A DNA stretch of 64,000 nucleotides from assembly GCA_964244725.1 (NCBI GenBank), contig CAXTJQ010000017.1, positions 1-64,000 of the forward strand, given 5' to 3'. The translations under genes were made by a program, and so were the position numbers. The notes below the pieces were generated by a model. It saw only the letters and a list, made by a program, of their open reading frames with translations. It searched no databases and had not been told where the DNA came from. Positions within the stretch are counted from its first letter, which is position 1. Every line of letters begins with the position of its first letter. Source of the stretch: Kumtagia sp964244725 (GTDB lineage: Bacteria; Pseudomonadota; Alphaproteobacteria; Rhizobiales; Rhizobiaceae). Shown here one piece after another: positions 36,160 to 46,231 of the stretch.

Positions 36160-36171
36160 GGGACTGATCCG

Positions 36172-37230
36172 TCAGTTGGCGTGTATGCGTTGACCGGAAG
36201 CGGCGTCGAACAGATAGAGGCGGGCAAGATCGAATTGCACCGAAATCGGCGTGTCAAGCGCTTGGCGGAAATCGCGATCGGCCTTCACCTCGACGATTGC
36301 GGTATCGGTTCGGATTGACAGGAACGTCTGGTCTCCAGTCGGCTCGAGACCGTAAAGCAAACCCTTCACATGTCCCGACTTCTCGTCGCAGACGGTCGCG
36401 TCCTCGGGCCGGATGCCGAGAACGACTCCTTGCGAGTCCAGGTCCCGAGGCGCCGCCACCTGCACGCCCGGCGCGTGGAAGACGCCGCCGCGCACGTCGC
36501 CCTTGATGAGGTTCATCGGCGGCGAGCCGATGAACCCGGCAACGAAGGTGTTTGCGGGGTTCGAGTAAATGTCGTCCGGCGTGCCGAGCTGCTGGATACG
36601 GCCCTTGTCCATGATGACGATGCGGTCGGCGAGCGTCATGGCCTCGACCTGATCGTGGGTGACGTAGACCGTGGTGATCTTGAGCTGGCGCTGCACATGC
36701 TTCAACTGGACGCGCATCGTGTTGCGCAGCTTGGCGTCGAGGTTGGAGAGCGGCTCGTCCATCAGGAATACGCGCGGCTGGCGCACGATGGCGCGCGCCA
36801 GCGCTGCTCGCTGCCGCTGTCCACCAGAGAGAGCGCCGGGCTTGCGGTCGAGATATGCGCCGAGGTCGACCATCTCGGCCGCCTTGCGCACGCGGGCGTC
36901 ATGCTCGTTTCCTGGAATGCCGCGCATTCTCAGCGGAAACCGGATGTTCTCGTAGACGGTCATGTTCGGATAGAGAGCGTAGCTTTGGAACACCATCGCC
37001 ACGTCGCGGTCGCGCGGGTCCAGGTCGTTGACCAGCTCGCCGTCGATCCAGATCTCGCCGGACGTCATGTCGTTCAGCCCCGCGATCATGCGCATCGTGG
37101 TGGTCTTGCCGCAGCCCGACGGGCCGAGAAACACCATGAACTCCTCATCGCGGATGTCGAGGTCGACATTGTCGACGCCGAGGATGGAGCCCCAGCCCTT
37201 GGTGACGTTCTTCAACTGAATGCGGGCCAT
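36172..37230 (-). CDS. CUT1 sugar ABC transporter ATP-binding protein (MalK/UgpC-like)
   Basis: A 352-residue ATPase with all ABC motifs: Walker A GPSGCGKTTTMRMIAGL (about residue 37), signature ALSGGQRQRAALARAI, Walker B VFLMDEPLSNLDAKLR and the switch YVTHDQVEAMTLADR. The C-terminal ~110 residues form the MalK-type OB/TOBE regulatory domain (LGIRPEDATVCDEKSG). It energises the two permeases encoded upstream. The substrate is set by the binding protein, not this subunit. Confidence 0.95.
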   Translation of the reverse strand: MARIQLKNVTKGWGSILGVDNVDLDIRDEEFMVFLGPSGCGKTTTMRMIAGLNDMTSGEIWIDGELVNDLDPRDRDVAMVFQSYALYPNMTVYENIRFPLRMRGIPGNEHDARVRKAAEMVDLGAYLDRKPGALSGGQRQRAALARAIVRQPRVFLMDEPLSNLDAKLRNTMRVQLKHVQRQLKITTVYVTHDQVEAMTLADRIVIMDKGRIQQLGTPDDIYSNPANTFVAGFIGSPPMNLIKGDVRGGVFHAPGVQVAAPRDLDSQGVVLGIRPEDATVCDEKSGHVKGLLYGLEPTGDQTFLSIRTDTAIVEVKADRDFRQALDTPISVQFDLARLYLFDAASGQRIHAN

Positions 37231-37264
37231 ATGCTTCTTTCCATGGATGCGGAGCGAACGCAGC

Positions 37265-38107
37265 TCAGCCCTTGACCGCGCCCATCGTCAGGCCGCGCGA
37301 CAGGTGCTTCTGGATCAGGATGACCACGAGAAGGATAGGCGCGAAGGCGATGAACGATACGAGGGCGATGGCGTTGTAGATAATGCCGTCCGATCCGCCT
37401 GTGAAATTCGCCAGGGCCACGGACATGGTGTAGGCATTCGCGGTCGACGCGATCAGCAGGGTGAACAGGAATTCGTTGATCGCGAAGATCGCGGCGATCA
37501 CGGATGCTGTTATGATCCCCGGCATGCATGCGGGCACGATGATCTCGCGCAAGATGGTCAGGTCGCTCGCGCCGTCCGTGCGGGCGGCATCCTCGAGTTC
37601 CTTGGGAATATCGAGCATGTAGCTGCGGATGATCCATGTCACGAGCGACAGGTTGATCGCTGCGTAGATCAGCATCAGCGCCCAGATCGAATCGAGCAGC
37701 CCGAGCGTCTTGAACAGGAAGAAGATGGGCACGGCGACGATAGCCGGGGCCATCATGCGGGTCGAGAGGATGTAGAAGCCGATGTCTTCCCGGCCCCGGA
37801 ACTCGTAGCGCGACAGCGCGAACGCCGCGGGGATTGCGAGGATCAGGTCGATGACGACCGATCCTGCCACCGCGAGGACCGAGTTGCGCAGGTAGCGTGC
37901 GACGGGCCAATCGCTGACCAGGAGATGCCACGCATCCAGCGAGAGCGTCGGCCAGTAGATCGGCTGCGGCGTGATGACCTCGGTACGGGGGCGGAAGCCG
38001 ATCGACAGGAACCATAGGATCGGCAGCAGGCAGACGGCGGCCCAGCCGCCGAGCACGAGATAGCGCAACAGCAGGCTTTCGCCGCGGCGTTTTTTCAGTT
38101 TGGCCAT
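37265..38107 (-). CDS. CUT1 sugar ABC transporter permease (MalG-like)
   Basis: A 280-residue inner-membrane permease with six predicted helices, the first near residues 15-35 (LVLGGWAAVCLLPILWFLSI). The EAA loop that docks the ATPase is ELEDAARTDGASDLTILREI with IIVPACMPG. It starts one base after the stop of the partner permease, and the ATPase gene follows after 34 bp. It forms the channel with the product of 38109-39056. Confidence 0.94.
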   Translation of the reverse strand: MAKLKKRRGESLLLRYLVLGGWAAVCLLPILWFLSIGFRPRTEVITPQPIYWPTLSLDAWHLLVSDWPVARYLRNSVLAVAGSVVIDLILAIPAAFALSRYEFRGREDIGFYILSTRMMAPAIVAVPIFFLFKTLGLLDSIWALMLIYAAINLSLVTWIIRSYMLDIPKELEDAARTDGASDLTILREIIVPACMPGIITASVIAAIFAINEFLFTLLIASTANAYTMSVALANFTGGSDGIIYNAIALVSFIAFAPILLVVILIQKHLSRGLTMGAVKG

Positions 38108-38108
38108 C

Positions 38109-39056
38109 CTAGTCCTTTCCCGACTTGAAGGCGCGCTTCACCACGGTCTGCGCGACCAGCACCGTCAGGGCGAGCATCAGCACGGAAGCCGCCGAGGCAT
38201 ATCCGAAGCTGAACATGCGGAATCCCTGGCGGTAGATGAAGTAACTCATCGTCTCGGTCGCCCCGCCGGGCGACCCCTGCGTCATGACGAAGACGTTGGT
38301 GAACATGGTGGTGATGTCGATGCCGCGCAGGGTGACGGCGACCGCCATGATCGGGCGCATCATCGGCAACGATATGTTCCAGAAGATTGCCGGCCAGCTG
38401 GCTCCATCGAGGCGAGCGGCCTCTTCCATCTCCTGATCCTGGCCCTGCAGGCCGGCTACGAAGATGATGAACAGGAACGGCGTCCACTGCCAGACATCGG
38501 CGACGATCAGCGTCAGGCGGGCGAGCCAGACCGACCCGATCCAGTCCACATTGCCATGCACGAGCCCAAGCGACATCATCAGGTCGGAAATCACCCGGCC
38601 GTCGTTGAACGCCAGCTTCCAGATGAAGGCCACCGCCGACGGCATGAACAGCATCGGCATCAGGAAGACGATGCGCCAGCCGCGAACCAGCGGGTCGCGA
38701 TAGGCGAAATAGGCGAGCGTCAGCGCGATGGCGGTCTGCAGGCTGAGCGAAATGCCGCCGATGATCGCGGTGTTGCCGAGGGCCGCCCAGAATTCGCGGT
38801 CCTGAAGGATGGCGCGGTAGTTGTCGAAGCCCGCCCAGTTCCAATTCAGGAACCGGACGACGAAAAAGCTCTGGTAGATTGCGAAGAGACCGGGATAGAG
38901 CGTGATCGCCAGAAGATACAGCATCGCCGGGGCGAGCAGCAGATAGGGAAAGGCCGCGCGCCGCGCCGGGCTGCGGCGTCGTCGCGCCATCCCATAACGG
39001 ACGGAGGCGGCTGACGCCGCCTCCATTGTGCGAGCCGAGGGAGTGTCGCTCGCCAT
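38109..39056 (-). CDS. CUT1 sugar ABC transporter permease (MalF-like)
   Basis: A 315-residue permease. It has a 40-residue basic N-terminal extension (MARRRRSPARRAAFP) before the first helix (YLLLAPAMLYLLAITLYPGL). The EAA loop is MEEAARLDGASWPAIFWNIS. ATG 39056 lies 4 bp after the stop of the binding-protein gene; an earlier in-frame start overlaps that gene. It pairs with the MalG-like permease that follows one base later. Confidence 0.94.
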   Translation of the reverse strand: MASDTPSARTMEAASAASVRYGMARRRRSPARRAAFPYLLLAPAMLYLLAITLYPGLFAIYQSFFVVRFLNWNWAGFDNYRAILQDREFWAALGNTAIIGGISLSLQTAIALTLAYFAYRDPLVRGWRIVFLMPMLFMPSAVAFIWKLAFNDGRVISDLMMSLGLVHGNVDWIGSVWLARLTLIVADVWQWTPFLFIIFVAGLQGQDQEMEEAARLDGASWPAIFWNISLPMMRPIMAVAVTLRGIDITTMFTNVFVMTQGSPGGATETMSYFIYRQGFRMFSFGYASAASVLMLALTVLVAQTVVKRAFKSGKD

Positions 39057-39060
39057 AAAG

Positions 39061-40629
39061 TCAGAACGGCATCGGCTTGCCGGCTCCGACGTAGAGACCC
39101 GGCGCGACATCGGCATAGTTAATCGGCTGTGCGCCGTCCTTGAAGCCGTTCTTCTCCATGATCGTCTTCCAGGCGGTCTGGCCGTTGTCCAGCGCTTCCT
39201 TGGCCGAGATCTGGCCGGTGATCGCCCGGTTGATCTCGTTGCCGAGGGCCTGTTCCATTTCGAACATGCCAGGCAGACGCGGCGAGCACCAGGCGTGGTC
39301 CAAGCTGTCGGCCCAGACCTTCATCGGCTGCGAGACGGCGCGGAGCTTTTCGTTGGCCAGCACCGAGCGGTAGCCCGGCGCTACGCCATTGGCGTTGGCT
39401 TCGTTCATCGCCATGATCGAGGCCGTCGTCAGGAAGGCGAGCATCAGGAACGCGCCTTCCGGATTCTTTGACGTCGCGGTCACGACCGATGTCGAACCGG
39501 CTATGTTCGGCGGCGCGAAGTTCCCGCCCTTGACCCGCGGCTCGTAAATGGTAACGAAATCGCCGACGATTTTCGACTGGTCGGGGCGCATCGCCTGCGT
39601 GCCCGAATCCTGCCAGCTGATATTGGCCGCCACCTGTCCGCCTAGCCAGGCGGCGCGATTTTCGCCCCAGCCGGCGCCGGACACGCCTTCGATGGCGTTT
39701 TTGGACAACGCCAGGACATCTTCCAGGCCCTTCACGCCGGCGTCGCTGTTCAAGGTCGGGTTCCACTTGTCGTCGAACAGCATCATCCCGTGCTGCGCCG
39801 CGACATGCTCCCAGGTATAGGTCGACCAGAAGCCGCGCGCGCCAAGCATGCCGATGCCTGCCACACCGCCGCCCAGCTTGTTGGCCTCGGCGGTGACCCG
39901 GATCAGTTCCTCGTAGCTCGGGACCGACTTTGAAAGGTCGATCGGACCCCCCAGAATCTTTTCCATGACCGTTTTGCGCAGATGGACCATCTGGATGTCG
40001 CAGTCGAAGGGAATGCCGACCAGCTTGCCGTTCACATAGCCATAGTTGAGCCGATAAGTGTCGTAGAAGTCGTCCAGCGGGAGCTTCCACTTGGCGGCGT
40101 ACTCGTCGAGCGGCGCCAGAAATCCGGGGGCCGCGAAGTCGCCGAGCCAGGCCGAGAAGAACTGCAGCGCGTCGAAGGACGCGTTGCCGGAAATGAACTC
40201 GGAAATGGCCTTGTCGTAAATGCTGTCGTCCGGGATCGGAACCAGCTCCACCTTGATGCCAGAGAGCTGCTCGAAAGGCTTCAGGCCCTCGGCCGCCGAT
40301 TCTTGGTCGGCGGCGCCGATGGCGAAGCGAACGGTCGTGCCGGCGAATTCGCCCCGCACCTTCTCCCAGTCGACGGTGCGGATCCAGTCCTTGGCCGGAT
40401 CCCACAGTTCGTCGGCATCGCCGAGCTTGTAGAGGTCGCGGTATTCCTTCTTGACGTAGCCGCCGACATTGATTTTGGCCAGCACGTCGGCAGGATTCAT
40501 GGCCGCCTGCGCGAAACTACGACGGACGTTGAAGAGCGATACGCCGCCTGCGGCGACAGCCGTTGCGCCGACGGCCGTGGTCGTCATGAGGAACGAGCGG
40601 CGCGATACCTTCTGAATTCCACTTTGCAT
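39061..40629 (-). CDS. Tat-exported sugar ABC transporter substrate-binding protein
   Basis: A 522-residue periplasmic binding protein, longer than the usual 420-450 residues of the family. The N-terminus carries a twin-arginine signal (KVSRRSFLMTTTAVGATAVA), so it is probably exported folded. The mature part is cluster-D-like (FAGTTVRFAIGAADQESAAE, FISGNASFDALQFFSAWLGD, GKLVGIPFDCDIQMVHLRK). ATG 40629 is chosen because GGGAGGA lies about six bases upstream. It is first in the transporter operon, 201 bp downstream of the candidate operator at 40830-40863. The ligand is unknown; the cluster enzymes suggest a sugar, polyol or sugar acid. Confidence 0.92.
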   Translation of the reverse strand: MQSGIQKVSRRSFLMTTTAVGATAVAAGGVSLFNVRRSFAQAAMNPADVLAKINVGGYVKKEYRDLYKLGDADELWDPAKDWIRTVDWEKVRGEFAGTTVRFAIGAADQESAAEGLKPFEQLSGIKVELVPIPDDSIYDKAISEFISGNASFDALQFFSAWLGDFAAPGFLAPLDEYAAKWKLPLDDFYDTYRLNYGYVNGKLVGIPFDCDIQMVHLRKTVMEKILGGPIDLSKSVPSYEELIRVTAEANKLGGGVAGIGMLGARGFWSTYTWEHVAAQHGMMLFDDKWNPTLNSDAGVKGLEDVLALSKNAIEGVSGAGWGENRAAWLGGQVAANISWQDSGTQAMRPDQSKIVGDFVTIYEPRVKGGNFAPPNIAGSTSVVTATSKNPEGAFLMLAFLTTASIMAMNEANANGVAPGYRSVLANEKLRAVSQPMKVWADSLDHAWCSPRLPGMFEMEQALGNEINRAITGQISAKEALDNGQTAWKTIMEKNGFKDGAQPINYADVAPGLYVGAGKPMPF

Positions 40630-41015
40630 TGCAGATCCTCCCAAACCCGCCCAGAAACACCGTGCGTCGCTTGCGGGCCGGCGACGAGGTCCTGTTCAAT
40701 CGCGGTTCCCCAAGGGAGCGCGATTTATCGATCTTCCGCGGCCCGCGCGCGAGCCCGGCCGCTTGTACATCTTCCGTATATTGAACCCTATCAGATCCTC
40801 CGGTTCACCAGTGTCGTTTGTAAAAAATATGAACATCGTTATTTATCAAGAGCCAAATGTTCACATCAAAATTGCCTTGTCAATACGACTCGATACGTAA
40901 TTGCCGGCTTCGATCCGACCGCACGCCAGTTGTAACGAGATGCGGTGCTGATGTTCTGCGCCATGCCCGAAGCATGGGGGAGGGGTAATGGCATGGGAGT
41001 ACGTCGGAACCGCGT
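40630..41015. other. control region of the transporter operon
   Basis: A 386-base non-coding stretch between the binding-protein gene and the NYN gene. Its middle part (about 40755-40900) is distinctly AT-rich and holds the inverted repeat annotated at 40830-40863 and poly-A/T tracts typical of a promoter. The part next to the NYN gene (40900-41015) shows nothing I can name. No open frame here looks coding. Confidence 0.6.
40830..40863. promoter_or_regulatory. candidate SorC-family operator upstream of the transporter/kinase operon
   Basis: A perfect inverted repeat, TGAACAT (40830-40836) and ATGTTCA (40857-40863), separated by 20 bases and containing TTATCAAGA (40843-40851). It is the twin of the repeat at 32270-32303 in arm sequence, spacing and core. 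On the minus strand the core supplies TTGATA as a possible -35 element, so a bound regulator would block RNA polymerase. Assignment to the SorC-type regulator is an inference. Confidence 0.62.
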
Positions 41016-41780
41016 TCAGTCGATCGCTTTCTTGATCGCCGACTTGCCAACCTTGGCTGGCTTCGAGCGAATCCGCATCGCGCCGCCCTTCGCGCGTTCG
41101 ATCTCGAAAGCGCCCGTCTTCTCCACGAGCGCGCCCAACTGCCTGAACCCGTAGGTGCGCGCATCGAAGTCGGGGATGATGTTGTAGATCTGCTGTCCGA
41201 CGCTACCCAGGGAAACCCAGCCGTCCTCGCTCTCGACCTGGGCGAGGGCTCTCTTGATGATAGGGGCTGCCCGGCTCGACGGTTCCAGCGCCTTCGTCGT
41301 TGCTGCGACGGGCTCTTGGTCGTTTGCCGGAGCGCTTGGCAGGAGGTTCTCGGTATAGATGAACCTTCGGCACGCCTGACGAAAGCTCTCAGGTGTCTTC
41401 TGTTCGCCGAACCCGTAGACATCGATCCCCTGCTCGCGAATGCGTGCCGCCAGGCGCGTGAAATCGCTGTCGGACGAAACAAGGCAGAAGCCGTCGAATC
41501 GTCCGGAATGCAGAAGGTCCATGGCATCGATGACCAGCGTGATGTCGGAGGCGTTCTTTCCTGTCGTGTAAGCGAATTGTTGCTGGGGCAGTATGGCATG
41601 CTTGGCGAGTATCTCCGCCCAAGCTTTCGAGTGCGGCTTGGAGAAATCGCCATATATCCGGCGAACGCTTGCTTCCCCGAAACGCGCGATTTCTTCAAAC
41701 AGGCCGTCGGCGATCCTGGCTGACGCATTGTCGGCGTCGATGAGTACGGCAAGTCGTGGCGAACGTGTCTCTGACGGCAT
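41016..41780 (-). CDS. NYN-domain (LabA/PIN-like) protein with C-terminal OST-HTH/LOTUS domain
   Basis: A 254-residue predicted RNA-acting protein. The N-terminal NYN domain (about 8-145) has the acidic residues of PIN-fold nucleases: LAVLIDADNASARIA, ASDITLVIDAMDLLHSG and CLVSSDSDFTRLAARIRE. After a linker an OST-HTH (LOTUS) domain follows (about 170-245, IIKRALAQVESEDGWVSLGS, YGFRQLGALVEKTGAFEIE). This combination is widespread in bacteria and is thought to cleave or bind RNA; the target is unknown. A tRNA-Gln gene lies just upstream on the same strand. Confidence 0.88.
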   Translation of the reverse strand: MPSETRSPRLAVLIDADNASARIADGLFEEIARFGEASVRRIYGDFSKPHSKAWAEILAKHAILPQQQFAYTTGKNASDITLVIDAMDLLHSGRFDGFCLVSSDSDFTRLAARIREQGIDVYGFGEQKTPESFRQACRRFIYTENLLPSAPANDQEPVAATTKALEPSSRAAPIIKRALAQVESEDGWVSLGSVGQQIYNIIPDFDARTYGFRQLGALVEKTGAFEIERAKGGAMRIRSKPAKVGKSAIKKAID

Positions 41781-41817
41781 TGACGCTCCTCGCGAAAAGG
41801 ACGTACCCGAAATTATC

Positions 41818-41892
41818 TGGCTGGGGCGGGAGGGTTCGAACCTCCGAATGGCGGTACCAAAAACCGCTGCCTTACCACTTGGCTACGCCCCA
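41818..41892 (-). tRNA. tRNA-Gln (anticodon TTG)
   Basis: A 75-base cloverleaf with encoded CCA. The acceptor stem is TGGGGCG/CGCCCCA with discriminator G, the D-stem GCC/GGC, the anticodon stem GCGGT/ACCGC around the loop TTTTGGT (anticodon TTG, reads CAA), and the T-arm GGAGG-TTCGAAC-CCTCC. All stems pair perfectly. Confidence 0.97.
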
Positions 41893-42430
41893 ACGACGGC
41901 GCCCGGCCGCAATCGGCGTCTTATAGGCAGACTGCGGATCGAGCGCAATCGCGATCGCGGTCGGCATTGTGATACGCCGGCGACCCCTCTCGTGGGGAGT
42001 AAGGGGTGGGGCGCGGCAAGCCGATTGTCGCGGTGAGTTCGTTTGCGGCGCGCCGATCAGGCTCGGCGCGCCGCAATCCGCTCTCTGACCCTGCCCACAA
42101 CGAGGAGAGATCGCGCGCTTTGCCGACGCCCGCTTTTTTGCCACGGTGGCGCAACCGGGCGTCCAGGCAAGGCGGTCCCGGGTTGGTCCTGCAACGGTGG
42201 CAGGATTTGGGTGACGAGCCCTGAAACCCGGTCCCCGAACCAAGGCGCCCCGGTAATAGGGGGCGCGGCGGTTTGGGGGAAGCAGACCACGGCGGCGCAT
42301 GGCGACGCGTCATTACCAAATTACCAAGGCGCGAAGCCATGCGCCGTTTCCCGGCTCGCCTCCCGCGAGGGAGCTCTCTTTGACAACAGCCAGGGCCGCA
42401 AGGCAGCGTGGCGCCGGTCGATCCTGTCCG
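41893..42430. other. 538-base stretch without a convincing gene
   Basis: Between tRNA-Gln and the VOC gene I find only short, arginine- and proline-rich open frames on both strands with no family resemblance, such as one at 42057-42290 on the minus strand. The stretch contains a strong palindrome (42045-42074) and several G- and C-runs. It could be degraded DNA or hold a dispersed intergenic repeat. tRNA genes are common integration points, but I see no integrase or duplicated tRNA end. Confidence 0.5.
42045..42074. repeat. 12-bp perfect inverted repeat (hairpin)
   Basis: GCGGCGCGCCGA (42045-42056) and TCGGCGCGCCGC (42063-42074) flank a six-base loop. The stem is entirely G/C apart from one pair and would be very stable in RNA or cruciform DNA. 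No T-run follows on either side, so an intrinsic terminator is not supported. Confidence 0.5.
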
Positions 42431-42775
42431 CTATTCGCCCCAGACCGCCAGTTCGTTGCCGGCCGGGTCGGTGAAGTGGAACCGCCGCCCGCCGGGAAAC
42501 GCATAGATCGGCCGCACGATCGTCCCGCCGGCCGCTTCGACAGCCGCCAGCGCGTCCTCGATCGCCTCCGAATAGATCACCGGCAGCGGTTTTGCCGGCG
42601 CCTCCGCCGCATCGGCCTGGAAACCGCCGTCGAGGCCTTCGCCGAACGCTGCATAGGTCGGCCCGTAATCGGTAAACGACCATGAGAACGCGCTGCTGTA
42701 GAACGACTTGACGGCGTCGAGCGTGCCGCCGGCAGCCGCCAGTTCGAGATAGTCGAGCTTGCCGGTCTGTTTCAT
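42431..42775 (-). CDS. VOC-family (glyoxalase/bleomycin-resistance-like) protein
   Basis: A 114-residue single VOC module: KLDYLELAAAGGTLDAVKSF at the start, FYSSAFSWSFTDYGPTYAAF, VIYSEAIEDALAAVEAAGG and a final GGRRFHFTDPAGNELAVWGE with the conserved His and Glu that usually bind metal. Such proteins dimerise to form the active site. The substrate cannot be predicted. It is divergent from the pyruvate phosphate dikinase gene. Confidence 0.88.
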   Translation of the reverse strand: MKQTGKLDYLELAAAGGTLDAVKSFYSSAFSWSFTDYGPTYAAFGEGLDGGFQADAAEAPAKPLPVIYSEAIEDALAAVEAAGGTIVRPIYAFPGGRRFHFTDPAGNELAVWGE

Positions 42776-42959
42776 GGAGCTTTCCTTTGTTCTTGTATTG
42801 TTCTATTCGTGGTCGATGCGGAAATCAAGGCGGCAAAGGCGGAAAAAGTTCAATCGATTGTAGGGCTTGCGGACGGCTGGCGGCGTCTTGCCTTGTGCTG
42901 TGCGTCGACCTAACGCTAGCCCGGAACGCGTCGACGGTCGCGGCGGATGGGGATCAGGC

Positions 42960-45623
<2,664 letters not shown>

Positions 45624-45664
45624 GGGCTTCCGACGCAAACTGCCGAAGTCGCGAGGCAGACCGT

Positions 45665-45862
45665 TCAGAACGCTTTTGGCAGGCCGGCCTGGCGCAGGAT
45701 GGCGTTCGCCGTGTGACGGCTCGGGATGCCCACCGGTACGGGAAAATTCTGCCCGGTCATGGGACTGTGCCAGATTTCGTGGCTTCCCTTCCCCTGTCGG
45801 ACGAGCGTGCAATTGGCGGGACGAAGCAATTCTCTAAGCGGCCGATCGAATTGGGAAGCCAT
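45665..45862 (-). CDS. HicA/YcfA-family mRNA interferase toxin
   Basis: A 65-residue protein of the HicA type with a dsRBD-like fold. The conserved histidine motif is QGKGSHEIWHSP, and the end IPSRHTANAILRQAGL is typical of the family, where it precedes the terminal helix. HicA toxins cut mRNA and are held inactive by the partner. It directly abuts the upstream antitoxin gene (TGA then ATG, no gap), as in other two-gene modules. Confidence 0.85.
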   Translation of the reverse strand: MASQFDRPLRELLRPANCTLVRQGKGSHEIWHSPMTGQNFPVPVGIPSRHTANAILRQAGLPKAF

Positions 45863-46099
45863 TCAAGCCGCCGCAGGTTCGGCTTCGCGCAATGCGGTGA
45901 TCTGAATGAACACGGAAGCGGGGTCAACACCTGGATGATTGTCAGGCAGAAGGTCCAGTGCCATCGCGGATATTTTGGCGAGCAGATCGTCCAGTGTCGA
46001 GGCGTCGGCGGCGGCGGGAATGTCGTCGCAATGCCCGCTCCATACTGAGGCTTCGTCGTCCCAGGCGGCGGAAACGGTGAAGATGATGGGCCGCGACAT
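45863..46099 (-). CDS. DUF1902/HicB-like antitoxin
   Basis: A 78-residue partner of the HicA toxin. It shows the partial RNase-H-like fold of HicB in short form: FTVSAAWDDEASVWSGHCDD, IPAAADASTLDDLLAKIS and LLPDNHPG, which matches DUF1902. There is no C-terminal DNA-binding domain, so autoregulation, if any, would need another mechanism. It is first in the pair, as expected for making antitoxin before toxin. Confidence 0.83.
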   Translation of the reverse strand: MSRPIIFTVSAAWDDEASVWSGHCDDIPAAADASTLDDLLAKISAMALDLLPDNHPGVDPASVFIQITALREAEPAAA

Positions 46100-46231
46100 A
46101 CTCGTTTCCTCAAAGTTTACGTCTGATAGCGCTTTGCCGCGATTATGGGAGATTGTCTGGTCCAGACGAACAATGTGGGTATGAGTTATCCCTGTCGAAT
46201 GGGTTCGCGCGACCGTCGGCTCCCGGCGGCT

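Noticed and set aside
41818..42430. Genomic island integrated at tRNA-Gln
   Set aside because: No integrase, no duplicated tRNA 3' end and no coherent cargo genes are visible.
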